The position numbers and the translations under genes are program-made. Of a stretch of 64,000 nt of DNA, positions 1-11,332 are shown piece after piece. Where the stretch lies: NCBI GenBank assembly GCA_037953745.1, contig JBAKBP010001422.1:124001-188000 (forward strand), written 5' to 3'. The notes under the pieces are model-generated. The model saw only the letters and a list, made by a program, of their open reading frames with translations. It ran no database searches and was not told where the DNA came from. Origin of the DNA: Lithodes maja (taxonomy: Eukaryota > Arthropoda > Malacostraca > Decapoda > Lithodidae). Numbering within the stretch: the first letter of the stretch is position 1; each line of letters starts with the position of its first letter.

Positions 1-51
1 GCGATTCACCCAATAGCCTAAATAAATGGCACAAGCGTTTCTCGCCTAAAC

Positions 52-235
52 AAAGTACGGTAAGATTAGGAGTAGTGGGCGTACCACTACCAACATACAG
101 CATCACTCATCTATAAAACATTAACCTAACCTAACCTAACCTAGTATTCATGTAGGTTAGGTTAGGTTAGGTTAATGTTTTATAGATGATTTATGCTGTA
201 CATCCACTACTCCTAATCTTACCCAAAGTACTGTA
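52..235. repeat. Fold-back repeat with inverted TTAGG-type runs
   Basis: The two halves are imperfect reverse complements of about 85 bases each. They share the outer stretch with 'gtaagattaggagtagtgg', an 'atctataaaacatt' segment and a core of four CCTAA units, matched by four TTAGG units after a short loop near 143-152. TTAGG is the usual arthropod telomere repeat, but four units are too few to call a telomere relic. A fold-back transposon (MITE) is the simplest reading. A direct repeat 'gcgattcacccaata' at 1-15 and 364-378 lies outside it. Confidence 0.6.
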
Positions 236-1570
236 CTGGCAACCTGTTTTTGCCCTTTTAATTTGCAAATCAATATACAGGGAGCTGCCCCCCCCCCCTC
301 AACCCATCATGTATCTAATTTACTGTAGCCTACACCATAATTTACCTTACCTACTGTAAAAGCGCGATTCACCCAATAAATGGCGTCTTTAGAGGCCGCC
401 GTTCTTCAGATTGATGTATAGGCTAATGGGTAAGTTGCAAATCCTCCACTATAAACATGACAATCATCATCATCAAAATGCCTCCAGAGGAAGCGCCCCA
501 AAAGGGATGGTCATGGCAGAAACTGCCTCCAGGCTCCCAGACATAACCCGACTGAGTCACTGACACACTCCACAGTGCCATTTCAACTAAGTGGATGACC
601 TTGAACACTGAAGGAGCAGACCCAGAGCAGTCGCTCACCTGGAAATGGCAGTTCCACCACCGTTTTGCTATTTTATTTACCCCAGTGGGGCCCTGGCTGG
701 AAGCATACCAAGCACAGGAATTTTCTGACGATAGGAACCATTGGTCCACTGCTCCAGAGGCATGACAAACAACAATAAAACTCCAGTAGGATTTTTGCCC
801 ACTATTAGCCCCTACAGAAACACAAGTGACCAGTCCAAGCCGGTGGGCCATTCAATGTTCGCCCTTTTTGTTAATAAAACTCTTATTATCGAGTCTATGA
901 ATCATATACAATGTACTCTAGTGTATAGTGTTTCATGTACACTAACTAAAATACTAAATTAAGCTCAAATACATGTTGTACAAGCATAAAACATAAGGAA
1001 AATCATCACACCTGTTCGTCAATATGGCCGTCTGCTGGCGAAAGGACGCCAGTCAGTCTTGCCAATTTTATGTTTGCAGATTTCGCTAGATTTACGTTTA
1101 AATGTTGCTAGATATTAAATACTCTAATAAGTCTAATATTTGTATATGGAATCGTTCACTATCCCTAGAATGCATAAATTTGTCATATATAGCCTATACA
1201 TACTTCATTCCTATATCGGTCAGTAGCGGCGCAAATTAAATTATAATTACTGTGACAAAAGTTAATATTTACCTCCTGTTATCCACAGCCAAAGCTGAAG
1301 ATTGCGAAGTAAATACCAGACTTCATATACTTTTTATTCGGCGACCGTCAATCTTTTATTATTTTAATACCAAACCAGCGGGGGTGTGAGGGCGGCAGCC
1401 CCCACCTATAGGCCTAATACTAGGATAGGTTAGGTAAGGTTGTTAGGTTACCCCTTATTTTCGTCTTTTACCCCGCAATTTCCCTGATCTGCATAGCCCT
1501 CCTCACTAGTAGGGGCCGTGTTTTTAGATTGTTGGATAATGGGTAATTACTCATTTCCGCCAGTCCTTAG
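236..1570. other. Non-coding stretch, no gene recognised
   Basis: The open frames here are short, overlapping and without recognisable motifs. A C-run lies near 290-298 and a degenerate TTAGG-like run near 1423-1450. I see no promoter, splice-bounded exon or RNA gene that I can defend. Confidence 0.5.
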
Positions 1571-2285
1571 TGTTATGCCCTGTTTTTCTACAGGATTAAC
1601 TTGGGTAATGTGGGTTCTAACTGACTGGGTATATGAGGCTGCATGCACAATACAAGGTATGAGGAATAGAGAACACAAAATAAACACACGGTAACAAGAC
1701 ACACGATCACGTTTATTTAAGTAAGTTAATAGGGAGCATAGGAAAGTAGGAATACTCGTACAAGACAAATGATAGAAATGAACCGCTAGCATTAGTGGAT
1801 CTGGATGGAGCCTAGTCTCCCACTTCCAACGTTCAGGTAGGCCTATACTCTTCTGATCACTGGTTTGGTTCGCAAGTTTATATACTGGAAGACCTCAATG
1901 TTATTTATGGATTAAATTTCACTAATTAGATTTATTACTGGCAGGTCTGGTGCACAAGTAGTAGTTCACAGACTAGAATTAGACACGCGTAGGTTTTAGA
2001 GCACGGGAATTCTAGTAACCTCAGGGGGTACTGATCTAAGTTTTATATTCTTATGGTAGAAATACGTAGAACACAAATCAGTGGGCGAACGTTAGATATC
2101 ACTAGGGTTTTAATATCTGGATAAAGGTAATTACGAGAGTTAATGTCGCCTGTTAATTAATGAACACTGATACGCTTAGTACTTCCCAAATGGAATGGTT
2201 ATATATGAACTACACTGGGCAAAGATATAGCCACTTCATAGAAAGATTAATAAGTGAATTTCTAATTAGTACTAGAACACGTTAG
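1571..2285 (-). repeat. Module T, minus-oriented copy (LTR-like)
   Basis: The reverse complement matches 4912-5612 over nearly the whole length. Read on the minus strand it ends in '...gggcataaca' at 1571 and contains an AATAAA-type polyadenylation signal, and the outer edge of the plus strand begins TGTTATGCCC. These are LTR-like traits. No coding sequence is visible. The flanking five bases (cttag here, aaagt after 5612) do not match, so the pair is not a simple insertion with a target-site duplication. Confidence 0.65.
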
Positions 2286-2298
2286 TACTAATAAAGTT

Positions 2299-4907
2299 AA
2301 AATGCCCCAGAACGAGAAGCCCACCACAGAAGCCACGAACGAACACCACACAGAAACACCCAAAGGAAAGGTCCACAGAACGAAAGGACCAGCTGACTGA
2401 GCCAGCCAATTCAGACAGGCCCAAGCCCGCAGGGCTAAGCAGCTCCAGGCCGCACCTAGATACCCCTTCTAAACTGACCATTTTTCCACACCTCACGTAC
2501 ACTACCCCCTCGTGTCCTACACTCCTAACTACAAAGATGATGAACAGGAATATACATTCATATTAAAAACACCCATGCCCTGTCCCTATGTTGAGCCAAT
2601 GCCAACACATCAGACAGCCATAATTATATCTATGTATGTTCTTACATCCGAGAAGTAGATGTTATATAATTATCTTAGAAGTTAAAACACCCACGCCTGT
2701 CCCTAGACCTCGTATATCATTTCCCATGACGAGTATAGATATATGTAACCCGTGCTCAGTCGCCCCCTTGCATTGTTCCTCTAGTAACTAAGTGTCTCTA
2801 TAATATTAACTGCCACCAGTATTGATACGACATAGCGTCACTGTCCTTGTGTCGTATTGTGCCAAGTACAGATCAACCAGGTTTCATCACCTTATTAGGA
2901 CGACGACTATAATGTCGTCGTTCATCGAGGTATGCAATCCTTAGTTTAAGTATTAATATTAACATTCCCTAACATCTTATCTTGCCAGACTAAGCTTTCT
3001 GAAGACCCATCGCCCCATAAATCTATGTATTCAATCCTTAGGTTAAGTATCTTTATCCGCCATTGTGTTCACCTTTTTCCATTTACTTTTCCACAATTGT
3101 CATACGTCTTCCACTTGCCTCCTTCGTATCCACAGTCCACACTACGCCAATTTGCTTCATGTCATACACCTCTTACCCCAACCAGAGATTGTATAAGATA
3201 ACCTTAAATGTTACCAGTATCTGTCATAAGTACCCCGAAACAATAACTAAGTACCCCTACGAACTGCCGCTTTTGTTGGTATATATATATATATTTCATA
3301 GAAAATGCAGTTCCCAGGGCCAACTAATAGTATCCATAACCCCTCGGACTGAACACATAATTCTGTCTTTTCCAGACTCATATACCACCCCATAGTTGCA
3401 TTCCCCGGTAGCATTTGGCTAACGTACTTCCACTGCATTTTCAAACTCCAATATCAACTGCAGCCTAATGCCACCCCCACGCCCAGAGACCTTAGGGTCA
3501 AAATCCCCTATAGCCCCCCTGAACTCCTCCCCTCTCATTATAAGACCCCGTGCTTCTCTACTCTTGTCCGACCTAGCCTCTCTCTCATACCTCTTGAAGA
3601 TCCTTGAATTTTCCATTGCTAACGCTCTCCAACCTTTTATATGTATACTCCTATCCAGCCTACCTTCACTTAGTAGGCCAAAACAACATTAGAACTTTAC
3701 GAGATGCATGCCATCTATTCTCTTACAACGTATTCACAACCCTGCACCCAATGGTCGTCGGTGCGAGGCTAGCCGCCTCACCAATAACTAACTTCTATTG
3801 CCATACTTCCAGATAAATGTGGCAGAGTTAGCAACCCAGTCTCCACCACATCCAGCAAACCCTACAATTAACAACCAGCCGAGTAAAACCAGCTAGCCAA
3901 GGCACCTTCGGTTTTGGTATTAAGGACACCCACATCTGTCTCATACACAGAGGGTTATTACAAACACTGGTGATATGGCAAGCCCCTAGCCACAGCCGCC
4001 GGACGACTATCCCAGAGAGAGGGCATCCAGCTACCCCTTTTTACCCACCCGAGGAGGGAGACCCCCACCCCCGCGGAGGTATACCTGGCCCCTGTTTTGA
4101 CTGAGTCATTGCCAGGTAGCACAGGAATTCTTCCTATCAATGAACTAACCATGCATGACTAACACCTTTACTAACCTCTATTAACTCACAATAAACCATT
4201 TACCTTTCTTGCATACTCTGATCACTAAATTAGCACCTCAGCTATACCATAGAATGAGGATTGAACAATCTAAGAGAGACGCTCCTATCACAGCTGTCCC
4301 CATCCTCCTCGCAAAGTAGATCCAGTCTCTCTCCCCTAAATACTTCCAGTATAGCCAAAATAATACCTCTTACTAAGGCTCAGTTATATTAAAATATGAA
4401 GGCTTCCTATAGCCATGTGCCACAACAGTAATCACCATCTTACGTCCTAGTCCCCATATCTATTGAGAGCTCAAATAAGTCCATAAGACTCGAGATCCCT
4501 ACTGTCTACACTCTACAGGGTCCAGAACCGAGCCTATAAACCTAGCTCCCGCCCCTAGTCAAATCAGTTGAAAGCTAGACACCAACCAGTGGTCACTACC
4601 CTGCAGTTAACCTCTAGCTCTGCCCTTGTGTTGTTCCGGAGTTGAGAGATTCCAGATCCGGCAGACTCCGTGGCAGAGAAGACTAATAGAAGCATCTGTC
4701 CATGTACAAGTCCTAACGTGCACCTTATAACCTTCACACAAATTCGTGGGTATATAAGTGTGTAGCCAGCAACGATCGTCAAGAGATCCGACTTGAGAAC
4801 TTCCTACATTTTGGACCACCTGGACGGCCGAGGAACCAGTCGTTAGCCCCCAACATCACCGGAAGCAAGATAACCAGGACCAGATCTACAAATACTATTC
4901 AAGATTC
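2299..4907 (-). repeat. Module I, copy A (minus orientation)
   Basis: This non-coding block starts at 'aaaatgccccagaacgag' and ends near 'caagattcatg'. The same sequence occurs inverted at 5613-6593 plus 8644-10322, and again in this orientation at 21217-23176 plus 27970-28345. Its open frames are short and not conserved between copies, so it is not coding here. It is directly adjacent to module T on both sides. It could be the interior of a non-autonomous LTR element, or of an element with long inverted termini; the sequence does not settle which. Confidence 0.65.
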
Positions 4908-4911
4908 ATGT

Positions 4912-5612
4912 TGCTAGTACTAAGTGTTATAGTACTAGTTTGACACTCACTTATTAACTTTCTATAAAGTGGCTAAAACCTTGCCCAGTGTAACTCATAT
5001 TTAACCATTCCATTTGGGACGTACTAAGCGATCAGTGCTCATTAATAAACAGGCGACATTGACTCTCGTAATTACCTTATTCAGATATTAAAACTCTAGT
5101 GATATCTAACGTTCGCCCACTGATTTGTGTTCTACGTATTTCTGCCATAAGAATATAAAACTTCGATCAGTACCCCCATGAGGTTACTAGAGATTTCCGT
5201 GTTCTACAATATACGCGTGTCTAATCCTAACTGTGAGCTTCTACTTGGGCACGCGACCAGCCAGTAAGAGATCAAATCAGTGAAATTGAATTACATGAAT
5301 ATATTGAGGTCTTCCAGTAAAATAAAACTTGCTTATTAAGCCAGTGATCAGAAGATTAATACCTGAACGTTGGAAGTGGGAGACTAGGCTCCATCCAGAT
5401 CCACTTATGCTAGTGTTGTTTGATTCTATTATATTGTCTTGCACGAGTATTCTGCAGTGGTATATAAATAAACGTGATCGTGTAACTTGTTACCATGTGT
5501 TTCTTTGTGTTCTCTATTCCTCATATCTTGTATTGTGCATGCAGCCTTATATACCCAGTCATTTAGAACTCACATTACCCAAGTTAATCCTGTAGAAAAA
5601 CAGGGCATAACA
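4912..5612 (+). repeat. Module T, plus-oriented copy (LTR-like)
   Basis: Inverted counterpart of 1571-2285, ending '...cagggcataaca' at 5612, with an AATAAA signal near 5466. Module I lies on both sides: minus-oriented copy A to the left and plus-oriented copy B to the right. The I-to-T junction at 4907/4912 recurs near 28345 in the third copy, so this arrangement predates at least one duplication. Confidence 0.65.
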
Positions 5613-6593
5613 AAAGTGAATCTTGGATAGTATTTTGTTGGTCTGGTCCTGGTTATCTTGCGTCCGTGAGGTTGGGGGCTAACGACTGGTTCCGCGGCCG
5701 TCCAGGTGGTCCATATGTAGGAAGTTTTCAAGACGGATCTCTTTGCGATCGGTGCTGGCTACACGCTTATATACCCACTAGTGTGTGTGAAGGTTATAAG
5801 GTGCACGTAGATTCTTGTACGTGGACAGATGCTTCTATCTCCAATCTGCCACGGAGTCTGCCGGCTCTGGAATCTCACAACTCAGGAACAACACAAGGGC
5901 AGAGCTAGAGGTCAACTTCAGGGGGTCAGCCACTGGTTGGTGTCTATCTTTCAACTGATTTTACTGGGGGCTGGAGCTGGGTTTATAGGCTCGGTTTTGG
6001 ACCCTGTAGGCCATAGGGATCTCGAGTCTTATGGACTTATTTGAGCTCTCAATAGATACGGGGACTAGGTAAGGTGGTGATTACTGTTGTGGCACATGGC
6101 TATAGGGAGCCTTCATAATGTGATATAACTGAGCCTTAGTAAGAGGTACTATTTTGGCTATACTGGAAGTATTGAGGGGAGGGAGACTGGATCTACTTTG
6201 CGGGGAGGACTGGGACAGCTGTGATAGGGGCGTCTCTCTTATATTGCTCAGTCTTCATTCTATGGTATAGCTGAGGTGCTATATTGATTATCTGAGTATG
6301 CAAGAAAGGTGAATGGGTTATTGTGGGTTAATAGAGGTTAGTAAGGGGGTTAGTCATGCATGGTTAGTTCATTGATAGGAAGAATTCCTGTGCTACCTGG
6401 CAATGACCCGGAAGTCAAAACCGGGGTCAGGTATACCTCCGCAGGGGTGGGGTCTCCCTCCTCGGGTGGGTAAAAAGGGGTAGCTGGGCGCCCTCTCTCT
6501 GGGATGGTCGTCCGGCGGCTGTGCGCTAGGGGCTTGCCATCTCACAAGTGTTTGTAATAACCCTCTGTTTATGAGACAGATGTGGGTGTTCTT
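5613..6593 (+). repeat. Module I, copy B, first part
   Basis: Reverse complement of about 3930-4900. It shares the segment with 'gttgggggctaacgactgg' and the stretch ending 'gtgggtgttcttaa'. It stops at a TTAA (6590-6593), where a MITE and a LINE inserted, and resumes at 8644. Confidence 0.65.
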
Positions 6594-6604
6594 AAGCCCT
6601 CTCT

Positions 6605-8205
6605 GGGCTTAACACTAATAAGGCGTACGGTCCGGACGGTGTTCCTCCTGTTGTTCTCAAAAACTGTGCTTCCGTGCTGACTCCCTGCCTAGGCAAACTC
6701 TTTCGTCTCTGTCTATCCTCTAACGTCTTCCCTTCATGCTGGAAGTTTGCTCACATTCAACCTGTCCCAAAGAAGGGTGACCGCTCTCAACCCTCCAACT
6801 ATCGTCCAATTGCTCTTATCTCTTGTCTTTCTAAAGTTTTTGAAACTATTCTTGCTTCCAAATTTCTTAAGCATTTCTCTTCTCACAATCTGCTCCCAGA
6901 TCGCTTCCTTAAGGGTCGCTCTACTGGTGATCTTCTTTCATATCTTACTAACTCTTGGTCATCCTCCTTTCGGGACTTCGGTGAGACTTTTTCTATTGCA
7001 CTAGACATATCGAAAGCCTTCGATAGAGTCTGGCATAAATCTTTAATTTCTAAACTACCCTCCTTCGGTTTCTATCCCTCCATCTGTGCCTTTGTCTCTA
7101 ATTTCCTTTCCGGCCGTTCCATAGCTGCGGTTGTGGACGGCCATTGTTCACTTCCTCACCCTATAAACTCCGGTGTTCCTCAGGGCTCTGTCCTATCTCC
7201 TATTCTCTTTCTAATTTTTATAAATGATCTCCTTAACTGTACCTTGATTCCCATCCATTCATACGCAGACGACTCAACCTTACACTACTCCATTAGTTTT
7301 TCAGAACGCCCCAGCCAGCAGTCCCTCAACGACGGGCGTAATGAAGCCATAGAACTCTTAAATTCTGATCTAAATACTATTTCCAATTGGGGCAGAGAAA
7401 ACCTTGTTAACTTTAATGCTTCCAAAACCCAATTTCTCCATCTATCTGCCCGTCAGGATCTCCCAGCGGACTGTCCCTTATTCTTCAACAATACAAAAAT
7501 CAACCCTTCATCTTCTCTCAATATTCTTGGTGTCTCTTTTTCTTCTGCTCTCATTTGGAAGGACCGTATTACCAGTCTTGCTAAGGCAGCCTCCCAGAAG
7601 CTGGGTGTGCTCAACCGCCTTAGGGGGTTCTTTTCCCCTGCACAGCTTCTTGCTCTGTACAGGGGCATAGTGCGCCCTTGTATTGAGTGTTGTTCACATG
7701 TGTGGGGAGGTTCCTCTCACACCGCTCTCTTAGACAGAGTTGAAAGGAAGGCCTTTCGTATCATTGGCTCCCGTCCACTCACCAACTCTCTGCAATCTCT
7801 CTCTCTCCGCCGCAATGTTGCATCTCTCTCGCTATTCTATCGCTACTATAATAATCAGTGTTCCTCAGAGCTATCCCAGTGCATGCCGCCTCCTTTACGT
7901 GGGGCACGTGGTGCCCGTCTTGCAACTCAATCCCACCCCTACTCTGTGCAACTCTCCAACCCAGGAGTGAAACGTTACTCTCAAACTTTCTTCTACTCAA
8001 CATCTGAGCTCTGGAACTCTCTCCCAGAATCAGTCTTTCCCTCTTCCTATGACTTAAATTGCTTCAAACAACGTGTGTCCAGGCATTTTGGCTCGAACGT
8101 CCCTTGATTTTGGCCCTGTCACTCTTTCAACTATGGGGGAGGCACTCGCTATAGGCAGTTATGCCTTTTGCCTCCCTCAATCACATAGAAAAAAAAAAAA
8201 AAAAA
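6605..8205 (+). mobile_element. 5'-truncated LINE with poly(A) tail
   Basis: Non-LTR retrotransposon lacking its 5' half, including the endonuclease. Coding begins abruptly inside the RT near 6614 and the element ends in a long A-run at about 8189-8205. The poly(A) tail abuts the terminal 'cccgtaca' of the MITE at 8206, so the LINE entered at the MITE-TTAA border. A related decayed copy lies at 52890-53825. A short palindrome, 'ttaagccc' spaced from 'gggcttaa', sits at the left border near 6590-6612. Confidence 0.8.
6614..8107 (+). CDS. Reverse transcriptase, LINE (partial, 5' truncated)
   Basis: The frame is open from about 6614, where it reads NKAYGPDGVPP, an RT motif 0/1 signature, and the start listed at 6674 is a GTG. 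Visible RT motifs in order are NYRPIALISCLSKVFE (fingers), LDISKAFDRVWH (first catalytic Asp), SGVPQGSVLSPILF, and SYADDSTLHYS (catalytic YADD). The C-terminal part has the LYRGIVRPCIECCSHVWGG block typical of Jockey/I-like LINEs. The ORF is uninterrupted from truncation point to stop. No endonuclease is present, so it cannot act alone. Clade placement as Jockey-like is from motif style and is moderate. Confidence 0.85.
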   Translation, partial: TNKAYGPDGVPPVVLKNCASVLTPCLGKLFRLCLSSNVFPSCWKFAHIQPVPKKGDRSQPSNYRPIALISCLSKVFETILASKFLKHFSSHNLLPDRFLKGRSTGDLLSYLTNSWSSSFRDFGETFSIALDISKAFDRVWHKSLISKLPSFGFYPSICAFVSNFLSGRSIAAVVDGHCSLPHPINSGVPQGSVLSPILFLIFINDLLNCTLIPIHSYADDSTLHYSISFSERPSQQSLNDGRNEAIELLNSDLNTISNWGRENLVNFNASKTQFLHLSARQDLPADCPLFFNNTKINPSSSLNILGVSFSSALIWKDRITSLAKAASQKLGVLNRLRGFFSPAQLLALYRGIVRPCIECCSHVWGGSSHTALLDRVERKAFRIIGSRPLTNSLQSLSLRRNVASLSLFYRYYNNQCSSELSQCMPPPLRGARGARLATQSHPYSVQLSNPGVKRYSQTFFYSTSELWNSLPESVFPSSYDLNCFKQRVSRHFGSNVP

Positions 8206-8643
8206 CCCGTACATCCCCAGCGACACGCCTGACGCGTCGGCGATGTATGTAACGCACAGCCCCAGAGACGCGCCTGGCGCGTCACCCTAATTGCGCCGAC
8301 CGTAACCTCAGGTGTAGCCACTCAAGAGGGCTCAGATTTGTATGGGAACTGTGTACGTATCCCACGCAACCGTGCCGATGGTTGAAAACTCTCAAAGTCC
8401 ACGTGTGTGCGCGTGAGCGCGCAATAACCTGGTTTTTTGGGGTAATTGCCTTCAATTTTTTACTCTTGTAAAATACGTTTTCGGGGGCTCTGTAGGACCA
8501 TTCTTTAAGCATTTTGAGCGGTTTTTCGTGGTTTTTCCTTCATTCCTAACCCATTCGCTATTGTTTCTGGAATAAAACCATTTTTTGAAAACCGGCCGGG
8601 TTCTGGTGAACAAACATTACAAAACTAGCCGGGGCTGGACGGG
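8206..8643. mobile_element. TTAA MITE (piggyBac-like ends), copy 1
   Basis: About 438 bp with no coding capacity, nearly the same as 10891-11328. The ends read 'cccgtacatcccc' on the left and '...gggctggacggg' then TTAA (8644-8647) on the right. The TTAA target and CCC-type termini suit piggyBac-family mobilisation. The empty site is visible from the other module I copies: 'cttaa' before 6594 is normally followed by 'taccaaaaccgaagg', which restarts at 8646. The left TTAA is separated from the MITE by the LINE. Confidence 0.75.
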
Positions 8644-10322
8644 TTAATACCAAAACCGAAGGTGCCTTGGCTAGCTAGTTTTAATCGGTTGGTTGTTAAT
8701 TGTATGGTTTGCTGGATGTGGTGGAGACTGGGTTGCTAACTCTGCCACATTTATCTGGAAGTATGGCAATAGAAGTTAGTCACTGGCGAGGCGGCTAGCC
8801 TCGCACTGACGATCATTGGGTGCAGGGTTGTGAATGGGTTGTAAGGGAATAGATGGCATGCAAGGGGTTAGTAAAGTTCTAATATTGTTCTGGCCTACTA
8901 AGGGAAGGTAGGCTGGATAGGAGTACATATATAAAAGGTTGGAGAGCGTTAGCAACGGAAAAATCAAGGATTTTCAAGAGGTATGAGGGAGAGGCTAGGT
9001 CGGAAAAGAGTCGAGGAGCGCGGGGTGTTAATGAGAGGGAGAGAGTTCAGGGGGCTACGTGGAAATTTGACCCTAAGGTCTCCGGGCGTGGGGGTGGCAT
9101 TAGGCTACAGTTGATATTGGAGTTTGGGGGGAAAGGACAGTGAAAGTACGTTAGCCAAATGCTACCGGGGGATGAGCAAATACGGGGTGGTATAGGAGTC
9201 TGGAAAAGATAGGATCATGTGGACTGTGGGCTGTGGGGAAGGGGAGGTTAACTGTAGGTGTGTGCTTGAGTGTGGATAAAAGTAGAGAAAAACATGGTGT
9301 ATTATTACTCGTCAATACGAGAGGTTATGGACACTATTATTTTGACACGATTTCTTGCTGATCTAGCTGTCCCTGGGAACTGCGTTTTCTATGAAATATA
9401 GACCAAAGAAAAGTGGCAGTTCGTAGGGGTACTTCGTTATTGTTTCGTGCTACTATGATAGACAATGGAAAAAAAAAGGTTATCTATACAATCTCTGGTT
9501 GGGGTAAGAATTAGAGTTACTGCATGGTGGCTAACATCTTCAGTCATTATCTCTGTCTAGGTCTTACAGGAATAATGGTTATATATACAATGGTGTACCC
9601 GTGGGTATCATAGTTTCTTATTAATTATGACATGGGGTTTTAACATACTACTTCTCGGATGGAAGAACATACATAGATTTATGGGGGCGGTTGGTCTTCA
9701 GAAACTTAGTCTGACAAGACAAGGTATTTTAAGGGGTGAACATATTACTTCTCGGATGGAAGAACATACATAGATTTATGGGGGCGGTTGGTCTTCAGAA
9801 ACTTAGTCTGGCAAGACAAGGTATTTTAAGGGGTGAACATATTACTTCTCGGATGGAAGAACATACATAGATTTACGGCTGTCTGAACTGGTTGGCATTG
9901 GCTCAACCTAGGGACAGGGCATGGGTGTTTTAACCTGGGAGGAACATACATAGATTTATGGGGCGATTGGTCTTCAGAAACTTAGTCTGGCAAGACAAGG
10001 TATTTTAGGGTATGTTGATATTAATATCCTAACTTAGGGACAGGGCATGGGTGTATTAACTGTACGGTGTATTTATGTTCGTCATCATGTAGGTAGAGGT
10101 GTAGGACACGAGGGGTAGAGTATGTGAGGTGTGGGAAAGGTCGGTGTTTAGAAGGGGTAGGCAGGTGTGGTTTGGAGCTGCTTAGCCCTGCGGGTTTGGG
10201 CCTGTCTGAACTGGTTGGCTCGGTCAGCTGGTCCTTTCGTTCTGTACCTTTCTTTCGGGTGTTTCTGTGTGGTGTTCGCTCGTGGCTTCTGTGGTGGGCT
10301 TCTCGTTCTGGGGCATTTTACT
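8644..10322 (+). repeat. Module I, copy B, second part
   Basis: Reverse complement of 2299-3925, ending with 'tctggggcatttta'. It resumes exactly where 6593 left off once the inserted MITE and LINE are removed. It contains an internal 97-bp tandem expansion that copy A lacks. No coding frame is supported. Confidence 0.65.
9650..10005. repeat. 97-bp tandem repeat inside module I
   Basis: 'acttctcggatgg' recurs at 9650, 9747 and 9844, a 97-bp period covering the 'gaacatacatagatttat' and 'cttcagaaacttagtctg' segments. A further partial unit lies at about 9940-10005. Copies A and C of module I have a single unit, so the expansion happened in copy B. Confidence 0.75.
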
Positions 10323-10886
10323 TAGTATAAAACAACACTGTATATTAAAGAAAACTGTGAAGAACAAAAACACAAACCGCTAAATTCGCTGTGAAACCGG
10401 ATCTAGAATTTTACCAAATAAAGTTTACGAACATCACATAAATAAGTTTAAAGTATAGTAATATATATCCTACCATTAAATAAATAAATGTTCACTAGAT
10501 ATTTATAAACAACACTAAAATCTACAAGTACAGATTGACAACATTGACTGCATCATCCAATCACCGATGCCATTGCCGGGGCGTTTGGTGGGAATTTTAA
10601 AACTAATTACCGAGCATTAGACTATTCAGTTCATTTGAGGCCTAGCTAAGGGGATTTTCTTGGGTAGTATGATTTTTGGAATGAAGAATTGAACTTTTCG
10701 GCAGGGTAAAGGGGCTATCACACGGGCAACTTTCGCTGAGCAAAGCAATTTTACGCCAAGCACGCTGCTTGGCGAAAACTCAAAACTAAGGCGTTTCAAT
10801 GAGCAAAGCCAGAACTCTTTTCACTAATCATTGCTCGTCGAAATTATGCTCACCGAATGGATTTGTATAAAACTTATACTTCCTGC

Positions 10887-11332
10887 TTAACCCGTACAGC
10901 CCCAGCGACGCGTCTGACGCGTCGGCGATTTATGTAACGCACAGCCCCAGAGACGCGCCTGGCGCGTCACCCTAATTGCGCCGACCGTAACCTCAGGTGT
11001 AGCCACTCAAGAGGGCTCAGATTTGTATGGGAACTGTGTACGTATCCCACGCAACCGTGCCGATGGTTGAAAACTCTCAAAGTCCACGTGCGTGCGCGTG
11101 AGCGCGCAATAACCTGTTTTTTTGGGGTAATTGCCTTCAATTTTTTACTCTTGTAAAATACGTTTTTTGGGGCTCTGTAGGACCATTCTTTAAGCTTTTT
11201 GAGCGGTTTTTCGTGGTTTTTCCTTCATTCCTAACCCATTCGCTATTGTTTCTGGAATAAAACCATTTTTTGAAAACCGGCCGGGTTCTGGTGAACAAAC
11301 ATTACAAAACTAGCCGGGGCTCCACGGGTTAA
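10887..11332. mobile_element. TTAA MITE (piggyBac-like ends), copy 2
   Basis: Flanked by TTAA at 10887-10890 and 11329-11332. The termini are 'cccgtacagcccc' and '...ggggctccacggg', an imperfect inverted pair. The 438-bp interior matches 8206-8643 almost base for base and is rich in 'gacgcg' palindromes. It is non-coding and was presumably moved by a piggyBac-type transposase encoded elsewhere. Confidence 0.8.

Noticed and set aside
423..851. 142-codon minus-strand frame
   Set aside because: No recognisable domain, no repeat of it elsewhere in the window, and an overlapping plus-strand frame of similar quality.
9650..10005. CRISPR-like regular spacing
   Set aside because: It is a head-to-tail 97-bp tandem repeat without variable spacers, in a eukaryotic genome.
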